DNA of 64,000 nucleotides from Thermofilaceae archaeon (GTDB lineage Archaea > Thermoproteota > Thermoprotei > Thermofilales > Thermofilaceae), in assembly GCA_038731975.1 (NCBI GenBank), contig JAVYQJ010000005.1, forward strand, positions 1 through 64,000, read 5' to 3'. Each line of letters starts with the position of its first letter. Position 1 is the first letter of the stretch. Both the position numbers and the translations under genes were made by a program. Of the stretch, positions 17,413 to 25,230 are shown piece by piece. Under the pieces are notes generated by a model. The model saw only the letters and a list, made by a program, of their open reading frames with translations. It did not search any database and was not told the origin of the DNA.

Positions 17413-18159
17413 TCAGCTCAACACGTGGAGGCACTTCTCTATCAGGAGGACCCCCGGCCCGTAGGCCTCCCTGAGCAGTTCCAGCCTGTAGACGTCCCGA
17501 GGGCTTCCAATCGCTCGCACACCCCTATTGAAGACCACCACCAGCTTGCTCTTGTTGAGCGTGAAGATAGGGTCATGTGAGGAAAGCAGGATCAGCCTTT
17601 CCCCCGCGAGATCGGAGATAAGGTCGGCCAGATCCTCACGCCCTCTCGGGTCGATGCCGGAGAAGGGCTCGTCCATGAGCAGTATCGGCGTACCCCTAGC
17701 CAGAGCCCTGGCGATCATGACCCTCTGCAGCTGGCCGCCACTCAATTCGCTCAGCTTGCGTTTCGCCAGCTGCTCAGCCCCCACCAGGCTTAAGGCCTTC
17801 AGTGCACGCTCCCTCCTCTCCCGCCCGTCAAGCCTGCCCGTAAGAGCTGCCTCTATGGCCTCCAGGGCGGTCATTGGCAGATCCCTCCTCACCGCTGAGA
17901 GCTGGGGAACGTAGCTGGCATGCACACCCGCTCTGACCGGATCACCGGTAACGTCCTCCCCGTTGAGTAGCACGCTGCCTCTCAGAGGCTTAAGGATTCC
18001 GAGCAGCAGCTTGAAGAACGTTGTCTTCCCCGCACCGTTGGGTCCGAGCAGCGTCACGAGACCCGGCCCCTCCACGCTTAAGCTCGAGCTGGAGATCACG
18101 ACTTCATCGCCGTACGCGAACTCGAGGTCTCTAACCTCTACCATCGGCTTCCCGTGCAT
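17413..18159 (-). CDS. Metal ABC transporter ATP-binding protein (ZnuC/MntA-like)
   Basis: This 248-residue ABC ATPase is complete: Walker A LLGPNGAGKTTFFKLLLG, Q-loop YVPQLSAVRRDLPMT, signature LSGGQLQRVMIARALA, Walker B ILLMDEPFSGID and the H-loop LLSSHD. The family is that of zinc/manganese importers. It heads the minus-strand operon (ATPase, permease, regulator). The start is ATG 18159, or ATG 18144 which begins the conserved part. TATA-like AAGTTTATTAGG around 18197-18208 lies upstream, with a GTGCAC palindrome between it and the start. Confidence 0.88.
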   Translation of the reverse strand: MHGKPMVEVRDLEFAYGDEVVISSSSLSVEGPGLVTLLGPNGAGKTTFFKLLLGILKPLRGSVLLNGEDVTGDPVRAGVHASYVPQLSAVRRDLPMTALEAIEAALTGRLDGRERRERALKALSLVGAEQLAKRKLSELSGGQLQRVMIARALARGTPILLMDEPFSGIDPRGREDLADLISDLAGERLILLSSHDPIFTLNKSKLVVVFNRGVRAIGSPRDVYRLELLREAYGPGVLLIEKCLHVLS

Positions 18160-18186
18160 ACTGCAGCCTCAAGTTTAACGTTGAAC

Positions 18187-18256
18187 GTGCACACCTAATA
18201 AACTTTCTCCTTCGTCTGTGCACATTATAGGGCGATATTCAGCGATAGTGTGCACA
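18187..18256. promoter_or_regulatory. Three GTGCAC palindromes in the divergent metal-transport promoter
   Basis: GTGCAC occurs at 18187-18192, 18218-18223 and 18250-18255; the last two extend to the perfect 8-bp palindrome TGTGCACA. The centres are 31 and 32 bases apart, close to three helical turns. The first lies between the minus-strand TATA box and the ATPase start. The third abuts the plus-strand TATA box (TTTTATAA, 18258-18265) of the binding-protein gene. The layout suits a dimeric or tetrameric repressor shutting both promoters. The NikR-like protein of the same operon is the obvious candidate. Confidence 0.6.
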
Positions 18257-18288
18257 AGTTTTATAACTGGGATAGCACCGATTACGAT

Positions 18289-19200
18289 GTGAGTGACCGG
18301 AGGTACATAATAGCAGTAGCCGTCGTAGCCGCTGCTGTAGCCGCATGGGTCCTCTACACTACCCTGTACTCTATGCAGAGGGAGGAGGAGAGGGAGGGGT
18401 TGAGAATCGTCGTGACCTTCTCATCCCTCGTTGAGGACGTCAAAGCACTGCTGTGCGAAGGTGACGAGGTACTCGCGCTGGTCCCCTCTGGGATTGACCC
18501 CCACGAGTACTCGCTAACACCACAGGATGTTGAAAAACTCAAGGGTAGCGATTTGATCGTATCGACAGCCCATGCCCCGTTTGAGCTGCGTATCCATGAG
18601 CTCGTGAAGTCGGGTGAGATTAGCGCGAGGCTCCTGGAGCTGAGCGAAGTAGCCGGCTTAATTATCCTCGAAAACCCGGCGACGGGCCAGCCGAACTACC
18701 ACGGCATCCTTCTCGACCCTCGCAACTACGCCTCCTTCGTCAGGAACCTGTCAGGAACGCTTTCCAATCTGCGGCCCACTTGCGCGGCCGTGTACAGTGA
18801 GAAGGCTTCAGCCATACTGTCCAGGCTTGATGAGCTGGTTTCCAAAGCCCCACGCTTGAACGTTGCCGCGGTGGCTGTAGGGCCGCTCGCGCAGTACGCC
18901 GTAGAGTGGATGGGGGTTCGCGTGAAGTACCTCCTGGTCAGGGAGCACGATCTACCCGCTATGCCGGAGGATCTGGCGGCCGCCGAGAGAGCCCTCGAGA
19001 CGGGGGAGGCGGCTTTAGTCATCGTGGTGAAAGGGGCCGAGGATACTCCCGCGGGCGCTAAAGCACTGGAACTGGCGGAGAAGTACGGGAAGCCTGTGAT
19101 CTACGTTCCGACCGAGCTCGAGCCGGGCAGTTTTCTATCGAAGATAGCGGAAGTAGTCGAGGAAGCTGAAAGGTTGAGGGCGGCTCTAGGGAGCGGGTGA
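18289..19200 (+). CDS. Metal ABC transporter substrate-binding protein (ZnuA-like)
   Basis: The protein has about 303 residues with an N-terminal membrane anchor (YIIAVAVVAAAVAAWVLYTTL). The conserved opening of cluster 9 metal-binding proteins follows: RIVVTFSSLVEDVKALL, then LVPSGIDPHEYSLTPQDVEKLKGSDLIV, where the His is a metal ligand. Further candidates are HAPFELRIHE and YHGILLDPRNY. TATA-like TTTTATAA at 18258-18265 places a leaderless start at GTG 18289. Starting at GTG 18250 instead would put the promoter and an operator inside the gene. It is transcribed divergently from the ATPase-permease-regulator operon and supplies the outer metal-capturing part. Confidence 0.85.
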   Translation: MSDRRYIIAVAVVAAAVAAWVLYTTLYSMQREEEREGLRIVVTFSSLVEDVKALLCEGDEVLALVPSGIDPHEYSLTPQDVEKLKGSDLIVSTAHAPFELRIHELVKSGEISARLLELSEVAGLIILENPATGQPNYHGILLDPRNYASFVRNLSGTLSNLRPTCAAVYSEKASAILSRLDELVSKAPRLNVAAVAVGPLAQYAVEWMGVRVKYLLVREHDLPAMPEDLAAAERALETGEAALVIVVKGAEDTPAGAKALELAEKYGKPVIYVPTELEPGSFLSKIAEVVEEAERLRAALGSG

Positions 19201-19206
19201 ACCCAG

Positions 19207-20562
19207 CTACTTCTTCACCATCTTATACCGCTCGTAAATCATCACAACCTTCTCCCCGTCAACGAAGAACTCGGCCTCCACCCTCCTCCCGTAACTCTCG
19301 GTGAAGAAGCGGGCGTAATCGTCCCTAACCTCGATTGGAGCAAGCGGCGTAACGACCTCCGTCAGCCTGTCCCGGTACTCGAGGATCAGGAAGTCACCAG
19401 CTCTCCTAACGTTCAGCCTGTAGGATCCCCTGAAGGACTCGTACGTACCCTCAAGCTTGCTGAGGATCCTATCCCTCCTAACGAAGGGCAGCTTCTCCGG
19501 CTCTTCGCCGAGCAGGAGGGAGAGGGCGTACGAGCCGATAATCGACAGGGGGTAACCTGAGGCGTTCGCCAGTACGATGACACCCGCCCGCTCACCGGGC
19601 GCGTAGCCCATGAAAGCTGTGTGAACAAGCACAGACCCGCCGTGGTAGACTAGCTTCCTGCCCCAGAACTTATCCGTTTTTATCAGTCCGTAGCCGTAGG
19701 ATTCGTCGCCGAAGATCCCAGGGAAGCTCGCGTAACCCTCCTCCATCTTTTCGATAGTTTCGCGCGGAACGATTCGCACTCCATCGAGCTCGCCCCTGTT
19801 GGCCAGCATCGCGGCGTACCTCGCCATGTCGAGGCAGTTGCTCAGCAGACCCCCGTCGGCTGTAGGGCCGTAGGGGAACCTCAGCTTCACGTGCCGCCCT
19901 TCCCGGTCCACCACATAGGCTTCCGCTACATCAGGGTCGCGCGCCACCTCAGCTTCGCGGAAGTAGCTCCGCGACATACCCAGCGGCTCGAGTACCCTCT
20001 TCCTGATGAACTCCTCGTACGCCTGCCCACTGACCCTCGAGACCAGCAGGCCGAGCAGAACGTACCCCTCGTTGAGGTAGAAGAAGCGCTGGCCAGGCTC
20101 AGCCACCGCCCACTCGCTGCAGCCCGTCATGTAGCTCACAACGTCCTCCGCTGATGCGACCGGTGTCCACGTCGCGTCGAGATCGAGGGTTCCCCTGATC
20201 AAGCCTTCCGCGTAAGCTAGAGCTGGAAGCCCGCTCGTGTGCGTCAGTAGATGGTGGACGGTTACGGGCTTCCCTTTCACTCTGAGGTCGAGGGGCAAGT
20301 ACTTGGACACCGGGTCGTCCAGCGAGAGCTTACCCTCCTCAACCAGCATCATGATGGCGAGCGCGGTGAAGGACTTCGTGATCGAGCCGACCCCGTACAC
20401 CGTCCCGGGCGTCGCCGGCAAGCCTCTCTCCACGTCCCTGAACCCGAAACCCCGCGCGTAGGCGATAGCGCTTCCCTTGAAGAGGGCGATGCTGAGGCCG
20501 GGGATCCTCGTCTTAGACATCTTCTCGACGATGAACGACTCCAGCCGGCTCCAATCGGTCAC
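19207..20562 (-). CDS. Serine beta-lactamase-like hydrolase (class C/peptidase S12 family)
   Basis: The protein has 451 residues. The nucleophile motif SxxK is GSITKSFTALAIM, the Tyr motif is FFYLNEGYVLLG (YxN), and the third motif may be VYHGGSVLVHTAFMGY (HGG). These are typical of the beta-lactamase superfamily that includes archaeal Pab87-type peptidases and esterases. The C-terminal 110 residues form a lipocalin-like beta domain (LEGTYESFRGSYRLNVRR..., ERYKMV) often attached to such enzymes. No signal peptide is visible, so it is probably cytoplasmic. The start is GTG 20562. It is convergent with the metal-binding protein gene. Confidence 0.82.
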   Translation of the reverse strand: MTDWSRLESFIVEKMSKTRIPGLSIALFKGSAIAYARGFGFRDVERGLPATPGTVYGVGSITKSFTALAIMMLVEEGKLSLDDPVSKYLPLDLRVKGKPVTVHHLLTHTSGLPALAYAEGLIRGTLDLDATWTPVASAEDVVSYMTGCSEWAVAEPGQRFFYLNEGYVLLGLLVSRVSGQAYEEFIRKRVLEPLGMSRSYFREAEVARDPDVAEAYVVDREGRHVKLRFPYGPTADGGLLSNCLDMARYAAMLANRGELDGVRIVPRETIEKMEEGYASFPGIFGDESYGYGLIKTDKFWGRKLVYHGGSVLVHTAFMGYAPGERAGVIVLANASGYPLSIIGSYALSLLLGEEPEKLPFVRRDRILSKLEGTYESFRGSYRLNVRRAGDFLILEYRDRLTEVVTPLAPIEVRDDYARFFTESYGRRVEAEFFVDGEKVVMIYERYKMVKK

Positions 20563-20616
20563 GGCAGCAAAGCATAGAGGGGTGCAAAAAGCTTAGCTGT
20601 GCCCGCTGTATTCATG

Positions 20617-20652
20617 CAATGTATACATTGATCGCTGAGAATTGCATACAAT
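20617..20652. promoter_or_regulatory. Palindromic operators upstream of vapBC
   Basis: CAATGTATACATTG at 20617-20630 is a perfect 14-bp palindrome. A second, imperfect one, ATTGCATACAAT, lies at 20641-20652 against the TATA box TTTATAT (20654-20660), which is 26 bases before the vapB GTG. VapB-VapC complexes normally bind such sites to repress their own operon. Confidence 0.5.
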
Positions 20653-20681
20653 ATTTATATACGGCTTTCATCCGGTAGAGC

Positions 20682-20909
20682 GTGACCAGCGAGGTTCTCA
20701 GCGTGAGGGTGAGGAGCGATATCAAGAGGAGGATGAGAGAATTCAAGGAGGTCGACTGGAGGAGGGAGATCGAGAGCTTTCTCGAGCGTCGGCTGGCGGA
20801 GCTGGAGCTTAATAGAGCGCTCAAAGCCATCGAGGAGGCCCTGGAGGGGGTTTCGCCAGCCGGTGAACCAGCCTGGAGGAGCGTCAGGGCGTTGAGGGAG
20901 GAGGCTTGA
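20682..20909 (+). CDS. vapB: VapB-type antitoxin
   Basis: The protein has 75 residues, with a short ribbon-like N-terminus (SEVLSVRVRSDIKRRMREFKEVDW) and a long charged helix that ends in residues likely to wrap the toxin. It matches the archaeal VapB family found before PIN toxins. The leaderless start is GTG 20682. Its end overlaps the toxin start by 4 bases, so the two are translated together. It neutralises the VapC RNase and probably co-represses the operon through the palindromes upstream. Confidence 0.8.
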   Translation: MTSEVLSVRVRSDIKRRMREFKEVDWRREIESFLERRLAELELNRALKAIEEALEGVSPAGEPAWRSVRALREEA

Positions 20910-21334
20910 GCGAGACTCTCTACGTTGTCGACGCCAGTGTTTACGCTAGCATTCTGGTTAAGGACGAGTTCTACGAGAGAGCGGTAAATTTCGTTCGGGA
21001 GTACGCGGGGCGCCTCGCAACTCTCGATTTGGCGGTCCTGGAGGCTGCGAACGCGCTATGGCGGCACACCTGCCTCCTCAGGCGAATCCCTTTAGACAGG
21101 TACGAGGCTCTAGCCCGATACTTGAAACCGCTGGTGTACGGCTCAGCGCGGCTATACGCGTCCCTCGACTTGCTCGAGAGCGCCGTACGCATCGCCTCCG
21201 ACTTCTCGATCACAGTTTACGACGCTCTTTACGTCGCGCTCGCCCAAAAGCTGGGGTGCAAGCTGGCGAGCTTTGATGAAGAGCTCAAAAAGAGGCTGGA
21301 GGGTTTCGGAGTCAGGATCGTGGAGATCCTCTAG
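20906..21334 (+). CDS. vapC: VapC-type PIN-domain ribonuclease toxin
   Basis: This 142-residue PIN domain has acidic residues at the usual places: LYVVDASVYASI (first Asp), AVLEAANALWRH (Glu) and FSITVYDALYVALA (Asp), followed by KLASFDEEL. PIN toxins cut tRNA, rRNA or mRNA when freed from antitoxin. It follows vapB in one operon. The GTG or TTG-type start overlaps vapB by 4 bases. Its stop codon overlaps that of the convergent acetamidase gene. Confidence 0.85.
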   Translation: MSETLYVVDASVYASILVKDEFYERAVNFVREYAGRLATLDLAVLEAANALWRHTCLLRRIPLDRYEALARYLKPLVYGSARLYASLDLLESAVRIASDFSITVYDALYVALAQKLGCKLASFDEELKKRLEGFGVRIVEIL

Positions 21335-22251
21335 TGCCCGCTGGAACGCGCGAAGCTCTCGAGGAGCCTCGTCGCGGGTACCACCTCCTTCGGGACTCTG
21401 ACCCTCACTGTCTTGCGCGGATCCACGACCTGGCTGATCTCGAAGTCGAGCGCCATGCTCGCGAGCATGTACGCGTCGTACCAGTCCAAGTTCAAAGCCC
21501 TTGAGAGCGCGCCCACGGCCTCCTCGACCGCCAGCTTGAGAGCGTTCTCCAAGCCCTCCGCCGAGATTATCAGGTAGGTGGCATCCCGAGTTTCAACCAT
21601 GGGCCACTTCGGGGCTAGCCCGCGCAGAACACCGATTCTAGCTAGAACCTTGCCGCTGACTTCGCAGGCCGCCACGCAAACTTCACCGTCGCCCATCACG
21701 GCGTGAAGGTCGCCGATGCCAAGCAACCCTCCCTCGTACTCCACGGGCAGGTAGACCGTCGAGCCCTCACCGATCAGGCGGGTATCCAGGTTTCCGCCGT
21801 GCCTCCCCGGCACACCCGTCGGTGCTCTCTCGCTGGAGGCAGTGCCTATCACACCGATCATCTTCCTCGCCTTGAGGGTTAGGCCCAAGAATTCTACCCT
21901 GTCTTCGTAGACCCTGCAGATCCTCGTCCTGGCCTCCCTAGTCAAGTGGGGGAGGGCCCCTTCGCCGGGTGCCGTCACGACGACCCCCTTCCCGCCCAGC
22001 TCGATGCTCAGGATCTTGACGGCCAACGCGTCCCCCGGTGTGGTGCCCTCCACGTATAGAGGGCCCGTCGCAGGGTTCACACGGTTCCAGTCGATGCTTG
22101 CCACCGTTTGCTCCTCGCTCACGATCTGGCCTCCTAGCGCGTCCAGGCACTCGAACTCTACCAAGTCTCCCGGCCTAGCACGAGCAGCGGGCGGGATGTC
22201 GGGGTCGAACCTGTAGAAGACCCTGCTCGCGTCGAGTCTAACCAGCCCCAC
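21331..22251 (-). CDS. Acetamidase/formamidase family protein
   Basis: This 306-residue protein shows the FmdA/AmdA pattern: DPDIPPAARARPGDLVEFECLDALGGQI, INWxxVNPATGPLYVEGTTPGDALAVKILSIELG (here SIDWNRVNPATGP), a proline/Gly-rich GVPGRHGGNLDTRLIGEGSTVYLPV, and GIGDLHAVMGDGEVC. These enzymes hydrolyse short-chain amides to ammonia and acid. The metal ligands His and Asp in GDLHAVMGDGE are kept. The start is GTG 22251. It stands alone, convergent with vapC. Confidence 0.88.
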   Translation of the reverse strand: MGLVRLDASRVFYRFDPDIPPAARARPGDLVEFECLDALGGQIVSEEQTVASIDWNRVNPATGPLYVEGTTPGDALAVKILSIELGGKGVVVTAPGEGALPHLTREARTRICRVYEDRVEFLGLTLKARKMIGVIGTASSERAPTGVPGRHGGNLDTRLIGEGSTVYLPVEYEGGLLGIGDLHAVMGDGEVCVAACEVSGKVLARIGVLRGLAPKWPMVETRDATYLIISAEGLENALKLAVEEAVGALSRALNLDWYDAYMLASMALDFEISQVVDPRKTVRVRVPKEVVPATRLLESFARSSGH

Positions 22252-22288
22252 GGGTCGCTCTAACCCTCTCTAGCTAAAAACCTGCTCC

Positions 22289-23578
22289 CTACACGACTTT
22301 CCTCGCCAACCTCTTCTCCCCCAGCAGCTTCCACGCCAGGTAAGCGAGGAGGGCTCGGCCGTACATGTCTGTGTTCTGGGTGACCCATGCTCCGATAGCA
22401 CCGTAGCGGAGCGAGAGCAGCTGAGCCGGCAGAGCCCTGAGAAAGACGACTGTGAAGCTGCTGATCGCGAAGGGCAGCCAGACGCTCCCCATCCCTCGAA
22501 TAGCGCCGAAGAGCGCTTGGCTCACGCCAAGCCCCACTTCGCTGGCTGCAGCGAGCAGCAGGTACGCCATAACGAGCTGCGCTACACTCTCATCGCTCGT
22601 GAAAACCCGGCCTACGAAGGGCGACGCTAGCGCTAGAGCGGCTGCAGCTAAACCCATCCAAACCGCGCTCACCTTAACGCTCTCCGCGACGATCGTTGAC
22701 GTGGACTCGGAGTCGCTCGCCCCCACGCTTCTGCCGGCTTCAACGAGCGCTGCCATGCTGAGCGCGAAGGATGGTTGGAACACGAGGCTCTCCACGGTAA
22801 TCCCGATGTTATGGGCGGCCAGAGCAGCCGTCCCCCCTCTAGCCACCGCATTCAAGTAGACGTTCTGCGCCACGCTCGCAACGATCCTCTCCGCGGCGGA
22901 GGGGAGGCCTAGCAGGAGGACCTTGACGCCGCTTCTACGCGGGAGCTTTAGGCGTAGGGGGAGCGGTAGTCGAGCGAAAGCGTAAGCTGAGAAGCCGGCG
23001 TAACTCGAAATCGCCGTTGCTAAGCCTGCCCCAGCCAAACCCATGTTTAATTGGAAGGTGAAGGCGGGCAGCAGAACGGCACCCACGGCCGACGAGATGA
23101 TGGAGTAGAGAGCTGTCGGCCAGGGCATCCTAGCGCTCCGGTAGAGCGAGGAGACGACGGCGTTTAGCGCGAGCGCGGGGAGGGAGAGCATCCTCATCAG
23201 CGCGTACTCGTACCCCCACGCTGCTACAACCTCGTTGCCCCCCGAGACGAGGAGAAGGTACCTGTTCAGCCAGAAGGGGGCCGTGGAAGCCAGGAGGGCG
23301 GAGAAGACGACTGCAGCGCCCAGCGCCTCCCCCGTCGCTTCGGAAGCCACGTCTACGCGCTCGCCCCCCAACGCCTGCGATGCGACCACCATCACGCCCC
23401 CCATGAAGATCGCTAGAACCGCGTTTATTACGAAGAACAGGTAGGAGGACAAGCCCACGGCTGCTACAGCCTCTGTTGAGATGCGGGAGACCACCGCTAG
23501 GCCCGCGAGACTGAGCAGGGAGTCTGCCAGCACGCCGAGCGTCAGTGGGAAGGCGAGCTTGGCAACTCGCGAGCGCAC
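22289..23578 (-). CDS. MATE-family efflux transporter
   Basis: The protein has 429 residues and twelve predicted transmembrane segments in two similar halves. It begins KLAFPLTLGVLADSLLSLAGLAVVSRIS and has AAHNIGITVESLVFQPSFALSMAALVEAGRSVGA in the second half, typical of MATE/NorM/DinF exporters. Such proteins expel organic cations or drugs using a sodium or proton gradient. The substrate is not known. The probable start is GTG 23578. It is followed on the same strand by the acetamidase gene, 37 bases away, but no functional link is evident. Confidence 0.85.
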   Translation of the reverse strand: MRSRVAKLAFPLTLGVLADSLLSLAGLAVVSRISTEAVAAVGLSSYLFFVINAVLAIFMGGVMVVASQALGGERVDVASEATGEALGAAVVFSALLASTAPFWLNRYLLLVSGGNEVVAAWGYEYALMRMLSLPALALNAVVSSLYRSARMPWPTALYSIISSAVGAVLLPAFTFQLNMGLAGAGLATAISSYAGFSAYAFARLPLPLRLKLPRRSGVKVLLLGLPSAAERIVASVAQNVYLNAVARGGTAALAAHNIGITVESLVFQPSFALSMAALVEAGRSVGASDSESTSTIVAESVKVSAVWMGLAAAALALASPFVGRVFTSDESVAQLVMAYLLLAAASEVGLGVSQALFGAIRGMGSVWLPFAISSFTVVFLRALPAQLLSLRYGAIGAWVTQNTDMYGRALLAYLAWKLLGEKRLARKVV

Positions 23579-23627
23579 GGCTGCCCGCGCAGCACCACGC
23601 TTTAAACGCTTATCGCGCTACAGCTGT

Positions 23628-25067
23628 TTAATGCCCACCCCAAAGGTTGGTCCTCAAGAACTCGCCGATCTCCCTCTCCAAGGGTTCAGCTATCCCTCTC
23701 ACCTTCGGTGGCAGGGCGTTCCTCAACGCGTTCCTCAGCCGGTCGAGAGTCCTCTCGACGCTCCGGCTATCGACCCGCACAACGATCTTCGTTCGGTTCG
23801 CGACTTTCAACTGCAGGTAGAGTCTGTGCCGCTTCGCGTGGAGGCCGAGCTCGACTGGAACGCCCGACACCTCCACCCTTTTCGAGGCCAGGGTGAGGTG
23901 CGCCTGCCTTACCGTTAGCGAGCGCGCGTGGCGCACGATGCCCTCAGCGAGCTGGTCGATCTCGGCTCGTAGGTAATCGTCGCTCACACCCTTGGGCTTC
24001 GTGCCGCTACCGATCAGCCATTGGTACACCATCTCGCTCAGCTTCTCCCGGTGGATCGAGCGTAGCGCAACCAGGTGCAACCTACCAAGCACCGTGAAGT
24101 CGTGTGCTCTCTCGAGCCTGACTTCATACTCGCTCCGAATGTTAAGGTAGGCGTAGCTAAGCCTCCAGTCGAGGTTAAGGTACCTTCTCCAAGCCTCGAG
24201 AGGGTTCTGAGGGTCGACGGACGCCGCATCGATCGAAGCCGGATCCACACCCCTGTTGATGGCCTCACGTACCAGCACTTCGGCCAGTCGCTCGGCGTCG
24301 GGTCTCCCCGCCTCGGTGAGGCGCGTTACGAGCTGGCTGTACACGGACCTCCACGCCTCCGCCACCCCTTTATCGAGCTGCGAAAGCACCTCGTCAAACA
24401 CGCCAGTCGACGGGGTTGCGGGGACCTTCTTCACCCCAAAGATCTCGGTGGCGATCCTGCTCGCGATTACTCCGATGGCTTTTGCCCTCACGTCACCCAA
24501 CCTCAGCGCAAGCGATTCAGCAAGAGCTTCCAGGTTTTTCTCGTCAGCGCTCCCTAAAGCGTACATCGCTGCCAGCCATATCGACGCGTAGTAGCGCTTA
24601 AACCTGAGCAGGAGATCGTCGAGCTCGGGGATGGACGCGCTTAAGCTTCTCAATACTTGGGGCAGGGTCTCTCCCCCCTGCTCGATCAAATCGTAGGATG
24701 CTGCGAGCCTGGATACAGCGAGAACTTCGCGAGCACCGCTTGCACCCATACACTCCCTCAGAGCATCCCTCGCATCCCGCCCGGAGAGGATCGCAGATAT
24801 AACGGCGTCAGCCCCTACCTCGAGGGCGAAGACCTCCCTGAGCTCTGAGACTTCTTCCGCGGCAACCTGCTTTCCCACAGCATAGATGAACGCTAGCTCC
24901 TCGTCGTACGGGTCGTCCGAGAAGCACCAGAGGGGTTTCAAAGCCTTCGATTCGTACTCCCGCCTCAAACTCTCGATGAAATCGCGCCTATCGCTGATCT
25001 CTCCCCGCAGGGCGTCTCCGACGAGGTCAACGGCGGCTCTGATCCTCTCCTTGAGCAGGCTGCGCAA
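23628..25067 (-). CDS. Helical archaeal protein of unknown function (DUF2192-like N-terminus)
   Basis: The protein has 479 residues, mostly alpha-helical, with no membrane segment or enzyme motif. The first 80 residues (ERIRAAVDLVGDALRGE, DPYDEELAFIYAVGKQ) resemble the archaeal family DUF2192 as I remember it. The C-terminal 130 residues (RQAHLTLASKRVEVSGVPVELGLHAK..., LYLQLKVANRTKIVVRV) contain beta strands and a basic surface, so nucleic-acid binding is possible but not shown. The start is TTG 25067. It is separated from the MATE gene by 49 bases and may be transcribed with it. Confidence 0.5.
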   Translation of the reverse strand: MRSLLKERIRAAVDLVGDALRGEISDRRDFIESLRREYESKALKPLWCFSDDPYDEELAFIYAVGKQVAAEEVSELREVFALEVGADAVISAILSGRDARDALRECMGASGAREVLAVSRLAASYDLIEQGGETLPQVLRSLSASIPELDDLLLRFKRYYASIWLAAMYALGSADEKNLEALAESLALRLGDVRAKAIGVIASRIATEIFGVKKVPATPSTGVFDEVLSQLDKGVAEAWRSVYSQLVTRLTEAGRPDAERLAEVLVREAINRGVDPASIDAASVDPQNPLEAWRRYLNLDWRLSYAYLNIRSEYEVRLERAHDFTVLGRLHLVALRSIHREKLSEMVYQWLIGSGTKPKGVSDDYLRAEIDQLAEGIVRHARSLTVRQAHLTLASKRVEVSGVPVELGLHAKRHRLYLQLKVANRTKIVVRVDSRSVERTLDRLRNALRNALPPKVRGIAEPLEREIGEFLRTNLWGGH

Positions 25068-25137
25068 GCCGCCTCACGCTCTTACTGCTCCTGAACTTAA
25101 AAATACTTATGAGAGTCGGATGGAGAGTTGCATTTCC

Positions 25138-25157
25138 TTCACTTAAATTCACTTAAA
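25138..25157. repeat. Tandem 10-bp repeat upstream of the cytidylyltransferase gene
   Basis: TTCACTTAAA occurs twice in direct succession, about 50 bases before the TATA-like GCATTTATATGC (25204-25215). A second short tandem pair, ACTGAAT, recurs 12 bases apart around 25182-25200. Both may be regulator sites for the operon that follows. Confidence 0.35.
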
Positions 25158-25230
25158 TTAGGTCCGTTGTGGGGGAATTAGTACTGAATCGAGACTGAAT
25201 TGAGCATTTATATGCGGTCCACGCGTAGGA

